From contig PHBZ01000042.1 in assembly GCA_002840755.1 (NCBI GenBank), positions 1 to 46,268 of the forward strand: a DNA stretch of 46,268 nucleotides, in the 5' to 3' direction. The translations under genes were made by a program, and so were the position numbers. The stretch is from Chloroflexi bacterium HGW-Chloroflexi-10. GTDB lineage: Bacteria > Chloroflexota > Anaerolineae > Anaerolineales > Anaerolineaceae. The notes beneath the pieces were generated by a model, which saw only the letters and a program-made list of their open reading frames with translations, was not told where the DNA came from and ran no database searches. This document shows, piece after piece, positions 16,286 to 24,176 of this stretch (position 1 is its first letter; each line of letters begins with the position of its first letter).

Positions 16286-17271
16286 TCGCCGTTTTTGTGG
16301 AAGGAAGTGATTGTTTTGATCAGGTTTGCCCGCATAAGGGGATTGATTGCTTGCCCGGCGGCTTGCATACCCAGCAATACGGCACCGACAACGGGTGGCT
16401 CTTGAGCACGGATAAAGTTGGCTTTTGGGGCAACCGGATAAACAGTTTTTTTCATTTCTTCACTGAGCAGGGGATTGCCGGCAAACATGCTGCCGATCTG
16501 AACCAGATCAAATTCCACTGATTCAAATTGTAATTGACGAATGACAGAATTCGCCAACTCACCCAGCTCATGACCAGCCCAGCGGATCAGATCCAGTGCC
16601 ACAGGGTCACCGCTGGCAGCTACCTGGAAAAACAGTCGTACGTCGGATGGGTTGAATTCCACAGTCTGGGTGATAAGACTTTGCAACAGGTCGGTAAGAT
16701 CTTTTGCATTGTATTTTTCAACAAAGGCTTTTGAGAGTGCAGTCGCAGAGCCACGTCCGGTCCACTCATAGGCGATAGCGCGCGATACCATAAACATCAA
16801 TTCACTGGCTCCGGCAAACTCGCCGCAATCAAGGCCACCGCCGGTTACCCGGCCAAAGTGGGTGCGCGTTTCATCCCAGCCGCGGCAGTTGCAACCTGTG
16901 CCAGAAACAACCGTTATGCCCCATCCACGAGGTGAGCCAACCAATAAACCCAGTTCACAATCATTGACCAATTCAACTGCACCGCCCAAATTGAGTGTGT
17001 CAATTACCTCGAGCATACTTTCACGCTCGACTGGCCAATCATAGCCGGCGATTCCAAATCCGGAGCCTGTGATTTGTGCTGGTGTGAGGGATGCAAGTGA
17101 AAGGGCGGTTTTAACGGCTTGATGCAGGTTCGCCTTGAAACCCTCATATCCAACCGCTTCATGGTTACCGGGGCCGCTTTGGCCAAACCCTTTCACGATT
17201 CCATGCTCATCTGCGATTAAAACATGTGTTTTTGTTGCACCCAGGTCTGCACCAAGATAATAGTTTGTCAT
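16282..17271 (-). CDS. BadF/BcrA-family sugar kinase, N-acetylglucosamine-kinase-like
   Basis: 329 residues of the actin-like ATPase fold in the BadF/BadG/BcrA/BcrD group that also contains eukaryotic-type GlcNAc kinase and bacterial glucosamine kinase. The phosphate-1 loop is LGADLGATKTHVLIADEHG (about 7-25), the connecting region is VVSGTGCNCRGWDETR, and the phosphate-2/adenosine region includes GGGLDCGEFAGASELMF. A hinge QIGSMFAGNP and VVGAVLLGMQAAG complete the fold. No four-cysteine 4Fe-4S signature of the 2-hydroxyacyl-CoA dehydratase activators is visible, so a sugar-kinase role is preferred. It lies 15 bp downstream of the GH4 gene and overlaps the deacetylase gene by 4 nt. Confidence 0.88.
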   Translation of the reverse strand: MTNYYLGADLGATKTHVLIADEHGIVKGFGQSGPGNHEAVGYEGFKANLHQAVKTALSLASLTPAQITGSGFGIAGYDWPVERESMLEVIDTLNLGGAVELVNDCELGLLVGSPRGWGITVVSGTGCNCRGWDETRTHFGRVTGGGLDCGEFAGASELMFMVSRAIAYEWTGRGSATALSKAFVEKYNAKDLTDLLQSLITQTVEFNPSDVRLFFQVAASGDPVALDLIRWAGHELGELANSVIRQLQFESVEFDLVQIGSMFAGNPLLSEEMKKTVYPVAPKANFIRAQEPPVVGAVLLGMQAAGQAINPLMRANLIKTITSFHKNGE

Positions 17272-17286
17272 GAATCCTCGTTATTT

Positions 17287-18573
17287 TCAAAATTGTGGCA
17301 GGTATTGCCTGTGGGTTTCAAGCAGATCATCCATTACCGCCTGAATCTGATCCATAGCGGGACCAAGCGGATGGGCCAACATGGCTTGAAAGAGCAGATT
17401 GCGGTCACCTGTGACGGCTGCCCGGGCAGTGAGCATCTCATACGTTTTTACCTGAGCGATCAACCCGAAGCATACCTCCGGAAGTGGTTCGGCTGGCAGA
17501 GGGTGTGCACCCTGGTGGTCTATCTTGCAGGGCATTTCCAGCACCCAATCCGGCGGCCAACCATTGATAGCTCCGGCCTGGCGTACGTTGACAACATGGG
17601 TTTCCCCGAGATTGTTGTAATGTGCGTTCAAGAGCTGTGTTGCAACAGTGGAATAATAGGCACCGCCGCGTTTCATCAGGTCATCCGGCGGATCAACCAA
17701 TTTTGGGTTGGCATAATCCTCTAACAGGACTTTCTCAAGTGCGATGACCTCCTCACCGCGCGAGGGTGGCCATTGTTTCTGTGCGTCTAGTTTGCGCTGT
17801 GTGGCGTAGAAATATTGCAAATAATAATTGGGTATCATTTTCAATGTTTTGATCAGTTCCACGGGGTATTCTGCTTCCGGATCTGTTTTTGATTCACTTA
17901 TATAAGATTGCAAGACTTCACCCCACATTTCTTCACCATCCAATTTAAAGCCGCGGTGCCAGGATAGATGGTTAAGACCAAGTGTGTTAAGTTCACAGCG
18001 TGTTGGGTCGATTTTTTGCTCAAGCTTCTTTTCAAGTCTTTCAATCATATCCATTTTTGCAGTGATGGGCACGTTGCAGACTCCAACCGACGGTACCTGA
18101 GGGGCGAACATGGAGAGTGCCTGGGTTATTAACCCGGCCGGGTTGGTAAAATTGACCAGCGTAGCGCCGGGTGCCAGTTCAGCTATATCTTCGGCAAGTT
18201 TGAGAATGACGGGGATAGTGCGTAGTGCTTTGGCCATGCCCCCAATACCGGTGGTTTCCTGGCCTACCAATCCGTGGCGCAGGCCGAGATATTCATCCTC
18301 GCGGCGGGCCTGCATTTGCCCTACACGCAGTTGGGTGGTGACGTAAGCAGCCTCTTTCACGGCTTCACGCTGGTTGGTAGTAAGGATCACCTGAAAGGGA
18401 GAACCATGCGCTGCAACAATACGTTTTGCAAACCCGCCTACAATATTAAGACGAGCTTCATCGATATCCATCAGCCATAATTCGCTGAGGGGAAAATCCT
18501 TAACACGGGCAAGAAACCCCATGATTAATTCAGGCGTATAAGTGGAACCACCGCCAATGACTGTAACTTTCAT
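17287..18573 (-). CDS. Glycoside hydrolase family 4, 6-phospho-beta-glucosidase-like
   Basis: 428 residues. GH4 enzymes cleave glycosides by an NAD- and Mn-dependent oxidation-elimination route in the cytoplasm. The Rossmann motif VTVIGGGSTYTPELI starts at residue 3, VNFTNPAGLITQAL and the metal-binding cysteine in VGVCNVPITAK follow, then LGLNHLSWHRG with the metal-binding histidine. The RQAGAINGWPPDWVLEMP segment is typical of the 6-phospho-beta-glucosidase branch (LicH/CelF/ChbF). GGAGG lies before the ATG. No phosphotransferase-system gene is in the operon, so any 6-phospho substrate would have to come from the neighbouring kinase, or the enzyme may accept unphosphorylated sugars. Confidence 0.94.
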   Translation of the reverse strand: MKVTVIGGGSTYTPELIMGFLARVKDFPLSELWLMDIDEARLNIVGGFAKRIVAAHGSPFQVILTTNQREAVKEAAYVTTQLRVGQMQARREDEYLGLRHGLVGQETTGIGGMAKALRTIPVILKLAEDIAELAPGATLVNFTNPAGLITQALSMFAPQVPSVGVCNVPITAKMDMIERLEKKLEQKIDPTRCELNTLGLNHLSWHRGFKLDGEEMWGEVLQSYISESKTDPEAEYPVELIKTLKMIPNYYLQYFYATQRKLDAQKQWPPSRGEEVIALEKVLLEDYANPKLVDPPDDLMKRGGAYYSTVATQLLNAHYNNLGETHVVNVRQAGAINGWPPDWVLEMPCKIDHQGAHPLPAEPLPEVCFGLIAQVKTYEMLTARAAVTGDRNLLFQAMLAHPLGPAMDQIQAVMDDLLETHRQYLPQF

Positions 18574-18591
18574 ATAAATACCTCCAGGAAT

Positions 18592-19644
18592 TTATTTTTC
18601 GACACCGGTAATGACGATTCCTTGTTTGAAAAAACGTTGAGCCAGCAGGAAGACAATCAATGGGACTACCAGTGCCATCAGTGCCGTTGCCTGGATCAGA
18701 TGTGGGTTGGTAGAATGGATACCATTGAAGCGCGCCATGGCTACCGCAATTGGCTGCAGTTCCGGCTTGGTGGAAAGATAGATCAGAGGATTGTAATAAT
18801 CATTCCACGCCCAGACAATATGAAACACACTGACGGCTACCAGAACGGGGATAGATTGAGGCAGGATAATTGACCAGAAAATACGGAAAGGACTGGCTCC
18901 ATCGATCATGGCGGCCTCATCCATCTCGTGTGGGATGGTCATGAAGTATTGCCGCAGCAGGAACACATCATACGCGTTGGCAAAAAAAGTCGGGATGATT
19001 AGCGGGAGATAGGTTCCCACCCAGCCGATCTTGAGGAAAAAAGTATAGGTGGGGATGGTAGTCACGGCAGCCGGCAAAAAGATGGTAGAGATCAATATAG
19101 TGAACAGAATGTTGCGACCAGGGAAACGGAAACGGGCAAATCCATAGGCTACCAGTGTGCAGGAAATCAGCACACCAATTTCGGACATGATTGCCAGGAA
19201 AAGGGTGTTACGGAAGAGACGGGGAAAATTGATCAGCTCCCACACCTCAGAAAAATTCTCCCACCGCGGGGACCATTCCCAGGGTCGCTCTAATGTACGC
19301 CAGGAACCCTGCCAGGTGATTTCATCGGTATTCGGGTCAGCTGGGTCAACGAAGATGCTTTGTTCACGCCCGGGTTTAAGCATTGCAAGTTCTTTTTTCG
19401 TTCCTTCGGGCATCGGTACAATGAATACTTCAAGGTCATTGCCGTTGTAGGTATAAGTGGCTTGTTTTGCTGGCCAGATAGGTGCATCCAGCGCGCTCAT
19501 TTGCTGTGGCGATTTCATAGCGGTGAACACCATGAAAAGAAAGGGGGAGAGAAACATAGCCAGCAAGAGGATGGACAAGCCGGTGATGGCAGTGGCTTTC
19601 ACGGCATCTTTGAGACGCCGGGAGGTACGCAGATTATGATTCAT
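18592..19644 (-). CDS. Carbohydrate ABC transporter permease, MalG/CUT1 type, with a long periplasmic insert
   Basis: Inner-membrane subunit of the sugar importer. I take the ATG at 19644, which follows AGGGAG, over an in-frame ATG at 19677 inside the upstream gene; this gives 350 residues. Six membrane segments and the EAA loop EMDEAAMIDGASPFRIFWSIILP mark it as MalG-like. Between the first and second membrane segments (roughly residues 35-125) there is an insert of about 60-80 residues, including FIVPMPEGTKKELA and QSIFVDPADPNTDEITW, that typical MalG proteins lack. The insert faces outside and could contact the binding protein. No ABC ATPase gene is in the operon, so a shared MsmX-type ATPase is presumably encoded elsewhere. 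Confidence 0.94.
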   Translation of the reverse strand: MNHNLRTSRRLKDAVKATAITGLSILLLAMFLSPFLFMVFTAMKSPQQMSALDAPIWPAKQATYTYNGNDLEVFIVPMPEGTKKELAMLKPGREQSIFVDPADPNTDEITWQGSWRTLERPWEWSPRWENFSEVWELINFPRLFRNTLFLAIMSEIGVLISCTLVAYGFARFRFPGRNILFTILISTIFLPAAVTTIPTYTFFLKIGWVGTYLPLIIPTFFANAYDVFLLRQYFMTIPHEMDEAAMIDGASPFRIFWSIILPQSIPVLVAVSVFHIVWAWNDYYNPLIYLSTKPELQPIAVAMARFNGIHSTNPHLIQATALMALVVPLIVFLLAQRFFKQGIVITGVEK

Positions 19645-19654
19645 GATGGTCTCC

Positions 19655-20626
19655 CTATTTTCCGGTATCACCGGCATAATAAACCCAATATTTGGCTGTC
19701 TTGAATAAGATGAGGGTGATGATCAGGATGATGATGAATAAAACCCAGGCTAACGCAGAACCATAAGACATATTCTGGAACACGAAAAAGGTCTTGTATA
19801 GATAAAGGTTATAGAACATAGTGGCGCCATTTGGCGCACCGGTGCCGTTTTTTACCACCAGTGGCACCAGAAAATATTGAAACAGCTCCACAATCGCCAG
19901 AACCAAAGTGTAAAAAATAACAGGTGATATCAGTGGAAAAGTCACATTGAATGTGGTGGCCAACCACCCAGCTCCATCTACCCTGGCAGCGTCATATAAT
20001 TCGGTGGGTACGTTTTGCAGGCTGGCCAAAAAAATGAGCATACTATTACCTATCCCCCAAATTCCCAGGATGACATAGGCCGGGTAGACCCAGGTGACCG
20101 AATCTACCCAAAGCGGCGTATTCTGCACACCTAGCCAGCGCAACGTTTCGTTGATCCAACCTGTTTCAGAATTGAGCATACCGCCCCAGATAAAGACAGC
20201 GGCAACGAATGGGATAATATAAGGAAGATAAAATAGCGTACGGAATACGGGTGCAGCTTTGAGATGCTTGCTGTTCATCAGCAGCGCCAGCAGCAGGGGA
20301 GCTAATATCCCGACCGGTAGTGAGAAAAGACCAAACTTGAGGACAACCAGAAGCGAAGAACCAACCTGAGGATCAACCAGAAGAGTCTTGTAATTTTCAA
20401 AATTATTCCATTGGGTGGGAGTCACCATCCCCAATCGTAGGTCAGTAAAAGAGAATATCAGTGATGCGATCATTGGTATGAGTGTGAACGCCAAAAAACC
20501 AATGATCCAGGGTGAAATAAACAAAAATCCATTCAAGGCTTCACGCCGGGCGAGCGGTGTGAGCTTGCGAAAATTGTCTGTTGATTCGGTAGATTGATTG
20601 CGGTTGAGTAATTCGCCAATCGCCAT
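19655..20626 (-). CDS. Carbohydrate ABC transporter permease, MalF/CUT1 type
   Basis: 323 residues with six membrane segments after a hydrophilic N-terminal stretch. The first segment is in GFLFISPWIIGFLAFTLIP, typical of short MalF-like (UgpA-type) permeases. The EAA loop reads ELYDAARVDGAGWLATTFNVTFPLISP, which docks the ATPase. It pairs with the MalG-type permease encoded 10 bp downstream. The start at 20626 has a GAGAGG ribosome site. A stable hairpin (20651-20683) lies between the solute-binding protein gene and this gene, an arrangement often used to give more binding protein than permease. Confidence 0.94.
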   Translation of the reverse strand: MAIGELLNRNQSTESTDNFRKLTPLARREALNGFLFISPWIIGFLAFTLIPMIASLIFSFTDLRLGMVTPTQWNNFENYKTLLVDPQVGSSLLVVLKFGLFSLPVGILAPLLLALLMNSKHLKAAPVFRTLFYLPYIIPFVAAVFIWGGMLNSETGWINETLRWLGVQNTPLWVDSVTWVYPAYVILGIWGIGNSMLIFLASLQNVPTELYDAARVDGAGWLATTFNVTFPLISPVIFYTLVLAIVELFQYFLVPLVVKNGTGAPNGATMFYNLYLYKTFFVFQNMSYGSALAWVLFIIILIITLILFKTAKYWVYYAGDTGK

Positions 20627-20650
20627 TCAGTGCCATCCTCTCTCGATTTT

Positions 20651-20683
20651 CCGGGGCGAAACCGTAAGTTTGTCTCGCCCCGG
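20651..20683 (-). other. GC-rich intergenic hairpin between binding-protein and permease genes
   Basis: Nine-base-pair inverted repeat CCGGGGCGA / TCGCCCCGG (20651-20659 and 20675-20683) in the 93-bp gap between the solute-binding protein stop and the first permease. No T run follows on the minus strand, so it looks like an mRNA-stabilising or partial-attenuation element, not a full terminator. Confidence 0.6.
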
Positions 20684-20719
20684 GTTTTAGTGCAAATCAC
20701 CTAAACAAAATTATGCAGC

Positions 20720-22147
20720 TTATTTTTTGTCGAAAATGACTTGCAATTCAGCTAAAAGTTTTGCAATCTCATCATCCATGTTCACCCCTTCAGTGCTTTG
20801 CAGCATGCTGGAAAAATCGTTCGCTACGCGCGCGCGGGCTTCGAGATAATTAGGTACCCAGGCTTCAAAGGATGGATTGTCCGCATAGGATATGCTGTCT
20901 GTAACTACCTGCCAATCCGGTTCCCAGGCATATTGTCCTTCCAGGGCTTTCAGATAATCAGCCTGATCTGTCTTACGAGCTGGCATGGCTCCATAAGCAT
21001 TAAGCAATTTTAATGAAGCGTCATCCAGTAAGTATTGCATCACAGTGAATGCGGCGTCGGCATTTTTGGTAGTTTTCATGATCCGGAAGGTATCTGCATT
21101 GAAGTTGGCAGTTGTTTTTCCGTTGTAAGATGGGACAGCAGCCATGTCCCAATTCTCAAGGGCGATTTCGGAATAGTACCAGGTGTGAGTGAGTGCCATG
21201 GCAACGCGCCCGCCACCAAAAGGATCACCAGCGCCCATTTCCGGACTGTCAATCACAGCCTGGTTGGGGATGAAGTGATATTGCCAGGTGCCGTTATAAA
21301 TCCACTTCCAGCCAGCTGCCCACTCGGCAGGAATTTGAGCAGTCTTACCATCTTCCGCCACCAGGCTGCCAGCACCGAAGTATGAACCCATGGCGCGCGC
21401 ATCCTGATACTGAGGGACGTACCCGTACTGCACGATATTCTTGGAGTCGAAAGCCGGATCGTTAGCGTCTTTGCCATTCTGATCCACGGTGAGCAGCATG
21501 GCCAGTTTTTGAACGGTTTCATAATTCCATTCCGATTCAGTGCCGTCAGCCCATTGGTATTTTTCTCCATATTTGTGCGGAGGGTAATTGAGGCCGGCTT
21601 CATCAAAGAGCGGTTTGTTGTAGTACATCACAGAGGGATAGACGCCAAAGGGAATTCCTAATTGGCCTTCACCACCGGTATGGTAAAAATTGACAGCGCC
21701 TTCATCGAATTGGGTCAGGTCATAACCGAATTTTTCGATCGATGGGGTTAAATCGAGCCATTGTCCATGGAAAGATTCGGCGCCATCCACACCCATCGGA
21801 CCAACGATATCGGGCGGGTTACCAGCGGCAAGTTCCGTAGCCAGTGTATCAAAAGCGGCTTCGTACGTAACAATTTCAGTCACCAGGTGAATGTCTGGGT
21901 GTGTGGCATTGAATTCATCCACCACTTCTTGCTCGGCGGTTAACTGGTCCGGATCGGTACCGGTGCCCAGGCCGATAAACCAGCGGATCTCCACCTGACC
22001 GGGCTGGGATACCTCAGCATTGGGAGCAGTTTCATTGGCAGGCGCTGGATTTTCCTGAGTAGGGGCCGTACCAGAGTTAGCGCATGCAGATAGCAAGAGC
22101 GATATGACAACAAGCAAAGCGAATAGAACTGATAACCGAAGTTTCAT
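20720..22147 (-). CDS. Extracellular sugar-binding lipoprotein (CUT1 solute-binding protein)
   Basis: 475 residues. The signal peptide ends in the lipobox LLSAC (Cys22), followed by a T/P/E/N-rich linker. The mature domain begins VEIRWFIGLGTGTDPDQLTAEQEVVDEFN, a pattern of family 1 solute-binding proteins, and the protein keeps the aromatic-rich ligand lobes (QWADGTESEWNYETV; GWKWIYNGTWQYHF) seen in oligosaccharide binders. It has an AAGGAG site. It is the second gene after lacI (84-bp gap) and feeds the two permeases. The substrate is not readable; the operon suggests a beta-linked or amino-sugar oligosaccharide. Confidence 0.94.
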   Translation of the reverse strand: MKLRLSVLFALLVVISLLLSACANSGTAPTQENPAPANETAPNAEVSQPGQVEIRWFIGLGTGTDPDQLTAEQEVVDEFNATHPDIHLVTEIVTYEAAFDTLATELAAGNPPDIVGPMGVDGAESFHGQWLDLTPSIEKFGYDLTQFDEGAVNFYHTGGEGQLGIPFGVYPSVMYYNKPLFDEAGLNYPPHKYGEKYQWADGTESEWNYETVQKLAMLLTVDQNGKDANDPAFDSKNIVQYGYVPQYQDARAMGSYFGAGSLVAEDGKTAQIPAEWAAGWKWIYNGTWQYHFIPNQAVIDSPEMGAGDPFGGGRVAMALTHTWYYSEIALENWDMAAVPSYNGKTTANFNADTFRIMKTTKNADAAFTVMQYLLDDASLKLLNAYGAMPARKTDQADYLKALEGQYAWEPDWQVVTDSISYADNPSFEAWVPNYLEARARVANDFSSMLQSTEGVNMDDEIAKLLAELQVIFDKK

Positions 22148-22231
22148 TTTCTTCTCCTTAAATTAAATTTTTGATTGGGATTGGGTTTTGATAGAAAAGG
22201 GACTGATCAGAATTAACTTATGCGGTGATTC

Positions 22232-23260
22232 CTATTCTGTTGAGATTGCCTGGCTGCACCCACATGAATTTCGGAGGATCAATTCAGTGGGGAGCAGGAT
22301 TACAGACTCAACCGGTTCGTGACGGATTAGCTTGAGTAAATGCCGGGCAGCGGTCATACCCACCTGATCGGTAGGGGCATGAACGGTGGATAGTGCAGGT
22401 GTAAGAAAGGGTGCCAGGCGCTGGTCATCGAAACCGACCACAGATACCTGCTCCGGTACATGTAGATTGGCTTCCTTAAGTGCGGCGAGAGTACCGATGG
22501 CTGCGTCATCATCTCCGGTGAAAACAGCATCAAATTGGATCCCTGCTTGAATAAGGGTGCGCATACTTTCTTGTGAGGTGAAACGGTCGAAATTGCCTTG
22601 TAAGATTAGCGATTCGTCTATTGCAAACCCATGTGACTCAAGTGCCTGACGATAACCAGTTTCGCGCCAGGATGAATCCTCATTACCCGCCGGCCCGCGC
22701 AGAAAAACAATCCGTTTGCGTTGATGAGCTTCAATGAGGTGACTGACAATGGCTTTTGAACCGGCTTTGTTTTCAATGGTCACAGTAGGAATGTTTAATC
22801 CCTCAGGAGCGGAATGGTGGATCAATACGATTGGTTGGTTGGATTGGTGCAAGTTGATCAGATCTTCCTCTTCCAAACCGTTCAGAAAGACCAGCAAACC
22901 ATCGGTATACTTGGGTCCAAAAAGGATTGGATTGGCGTGTTTGGTGCGGTTTGATGTGTAGATCAACAGGTTGTAATTTTGTTCTTCGGTGGTTGCGATT
23001 ATTCCTTCCAACAAAGGTGTGAAGAAATCACCGGCGATATCATTCATTACCAAACCAATTGTGTTGGTACGGTTGGTGGCAAGACTGCGAGCGACAGGGT
23101 GGGGTGAGAAGTTCAATTCGTTCATAGCAGCCTGAACCCGCTGCGCAGTCTCTTTTGAAAGTAATGTGTTGTTATTGAGGTAACGGCTGATGGTAGCAAC
23201 CGAAACATCAGCAAGGCGGGCAACATCTCGAATAGTGGTAGAGTTTTTAGGTTTTTTCAT
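22232..23260 (-). CDS. LacI-family transcriptional repressor
   Basis: 342 residues from the ATG at 23260. A TTG four codons earlier is possible; neither has a strong ribosome site. The N-terminal helix-turn-helix is TTIRDVARLADVSVATISRYL, followed by the hinge helix region (FSPHPVARSLATN) that inserts in the minor groove. The periplasmic-binding-protein-like effector domain includes TIGLVMNDIAGDFFTPLLEGI, AVFTGDDDAAIGTLAAL and VSVVGFDDQRLAPFLTPALSTV. It heads the operon and a double palindrome lies on its promoter, so it very likely represses itself and all seven downstream genes until the imported sugar binds. Confidence 0.95.
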   Translation of the reverse strand: MKKPKNSTTIRDVARLADVSVATISRYLNNNTLLSKETAQRVQAAMNELNFSPHPVARSLATNRTNTIGLVMNDIAGDFFTPLLEGIIATTEEQNYNLLIYTSNRTKHANPILFGPKYTDGLLVFLNGLEEEDLINLHQSNQPIVLIHHSAPEGLNIPTVTIENKAGSKAIVSHLIEAHQRKRIVFLRGPAGNEDSSWRETGYRQALESHGFAIDESLILQGNFDRFTSQESMRTLIQAGIQFDAVFTGDDDAAIGTLAALKEANLHVPEQVSVVGFDDQRLAPFLTPALSTVHAPTDQVGMTAARHLLKLIRHEPVESVILLPTELILRNSCGCSQAISTE

Positions 23261-23274
23261 GATAAATTCCAATC

Positions 23275-23305
23275 AATGTAACCGGTTTCAGTAACCGGTT
23301 ACATT
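23275..23305 (-). promoter_or_regulatory. LacI-type double operator
   Basis: A 13-bp perfect inverted repeat (23275-23287 and 23293-23305) around 5 nt. Each half is itself a near-palindrome centred on AACCGGTT: TGTAACCGGTTTCA and AGTAACCGGTTACA. The central CCGG within A/T-rich flanks matches the general LacI/GalR operator form. It overlaps the end of the -10 box and the expected start site of the lacI promoter. Confidence 0.8.
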
Positions 23306-23332
23306 TTAGCAGAAAACAAAAGTGCTTGTCAA
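23303..23332 (-). promoter_or_regulatory. Sigma-70 promoter of the lacI-led glycan operon
   Basis: On the minus strand, TTGACA (complement of 23327-23332), an 18-nt spacer, then TAAAAT (complement of 23303-23308). Transcription would begin near 23296, inside the double operator. Confidence 0.7.
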
Positions 23333-23353
23333 TAGGGAATTTAGCAGTCATTT

Positions 23354-23417
23354 GTCTGGATAATATGCCTATATAGGCAGGTTTTCTGTCTAGACAATAT
23401 GCCTATTTAGGCAGGTT
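23354..23417. repeat. Two 30-bp direct repeats, period 34, with a palindromic core
   Basis: Copies at 23354-23383 and 23388-23417 differ at only a few positions. Each contains TGCCTAtaTAGGCA-type dyad symmetry: TGCCTATATAGGCA at 23366-23379 is a perfect 14-bp palindrome and TGCCTATTTAGGCA at 23400-23413 is near-perfect. Their centres lie about 76 and 110 bp upstream of the inferred lacI start site, about three helical turns apart, so they could bind an activator or a second repressor. Confidence 0.75.
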
Positions 23418-23473
23418 GTCAAACCGAAAAATTGTTGCCATACTGTTTATTAAATACGTAACACAAATTTTAA

Positions 23474-23550
23474 CGACGCGAAGCGCTCCAAGAACCACCG
23501 CTCCCCAAACGTTTTATCGTGAGAGACGGGGTCCCGACGCGAAGCGCTCC
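23474..23550. repeat. Repeated 16-mer CGACGCGAAGCGCTCC
   Basis: Exact copies at 23474-23489 and 23535-23550; a degenerate third copy (ACGCAAAGCGCTCCG) is at 23970-23984. Each contains a GCGAAGCGC hairpin-like core. They sit in non-coding DNA and look like members of a short dispersed repeat family. Confidence 0.6.
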
Positions 23551-23584
23551 GAACGCCACAGATCCCGATTGACGATTGTCCCAA

Positions 23585-23671
23585 CATCTTTTTGTGAGGG
23601 ACATGGTCCTGAGTGTCTTTATGTGAGGGACATGGTCCCGAGCGTCTTTATGTGAGGGAAAGGAGAGGAAT
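23585..23671. repeat. 29-bp tandem repeat array with GGGACATGGTCC core
   Basis: Three adjacent 29-bp units at 23585-23613, 23614-23642 and 23643-23671, the third diverging after its first half. A degenerate relative is at about 23510-23538. The conserved core TGTGAGGGACATGGTCC contains the short dyad GGGAC/GTCCC. There are no spacers, so it is not CRISPR. Confidence 0.7.
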
Positions 23672-24176
23672 ATCAATGCCAACTTTACAATCACCGCAGA
23701 ATAAAGGGATGAAATCTTTGAACCGCTGCCAAACACGCAAAGAAAACCAGACGCTACTTTCCTCCCGTTTGCACCGATTTCTGCTTCCTGCTTTAGCATT
23801 CCGAATTCCTCACCTATTAGTTCCCAATTTTTCCCTTTTGTTCCAAAACGAATACCAGCACCTTTCCAGACAAAGACCACCATATCCGGCCCTCCTCAGA
23901 AGGTACCCCCACCCATACCGGCCATTTTCCGGAAAAGCATTCGTTCCGATTGGAATTATTTTTACGAATACGCAAAGCGCTCCGGGCGTAGCAAAGGAAA
24001 CGAAAAACGAATACCGCTTGCGGCCCTCTTTTTTTAACATCATGGGTTTAGCCAATCTAAATATTAACAAGAATCCATGTTGCAATCGCCCTGATCTCTC
24101 CTTCATCTTTTACATCAGGAGTAAAATAGTCGGATAGAATTTTTATCGAGTACAAGTTTGAATAGGACCATTTATT

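Larger units (their letters stand above)
23306..24176. other. 870-bp gene-free, repeat-bearing intergenic region
   Basis: Lies between the divergent lacI-led operon and the ClC gene. The left third holds the lacI promoter and three repeat families listed separately. From 23672 to 24176 there are open frames on both strands of up to about 170 codons, but none has a ribosome site, a recognisable domain or normal amino-acid composition. The sequence looks like decayed or repeat-derived DNA. A promoter for the ClC gene should lie near the right end; I could not fix it. Confidence 0.6.

Noticed and set aside
23585..23671. Possible CRISPR array
   Set aside because: The 29-bp units are directly adjacent with no unique spacers, and no cas gene is nearby.
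23416..24137. Open frames of 79-174 codons on both strands in the repeat region
   Set aside because: They cross tandem repeats, lack ribosome sites and recognisable domains, and have odd composition (runs of basic and aromatic residues). They look like chance frames.
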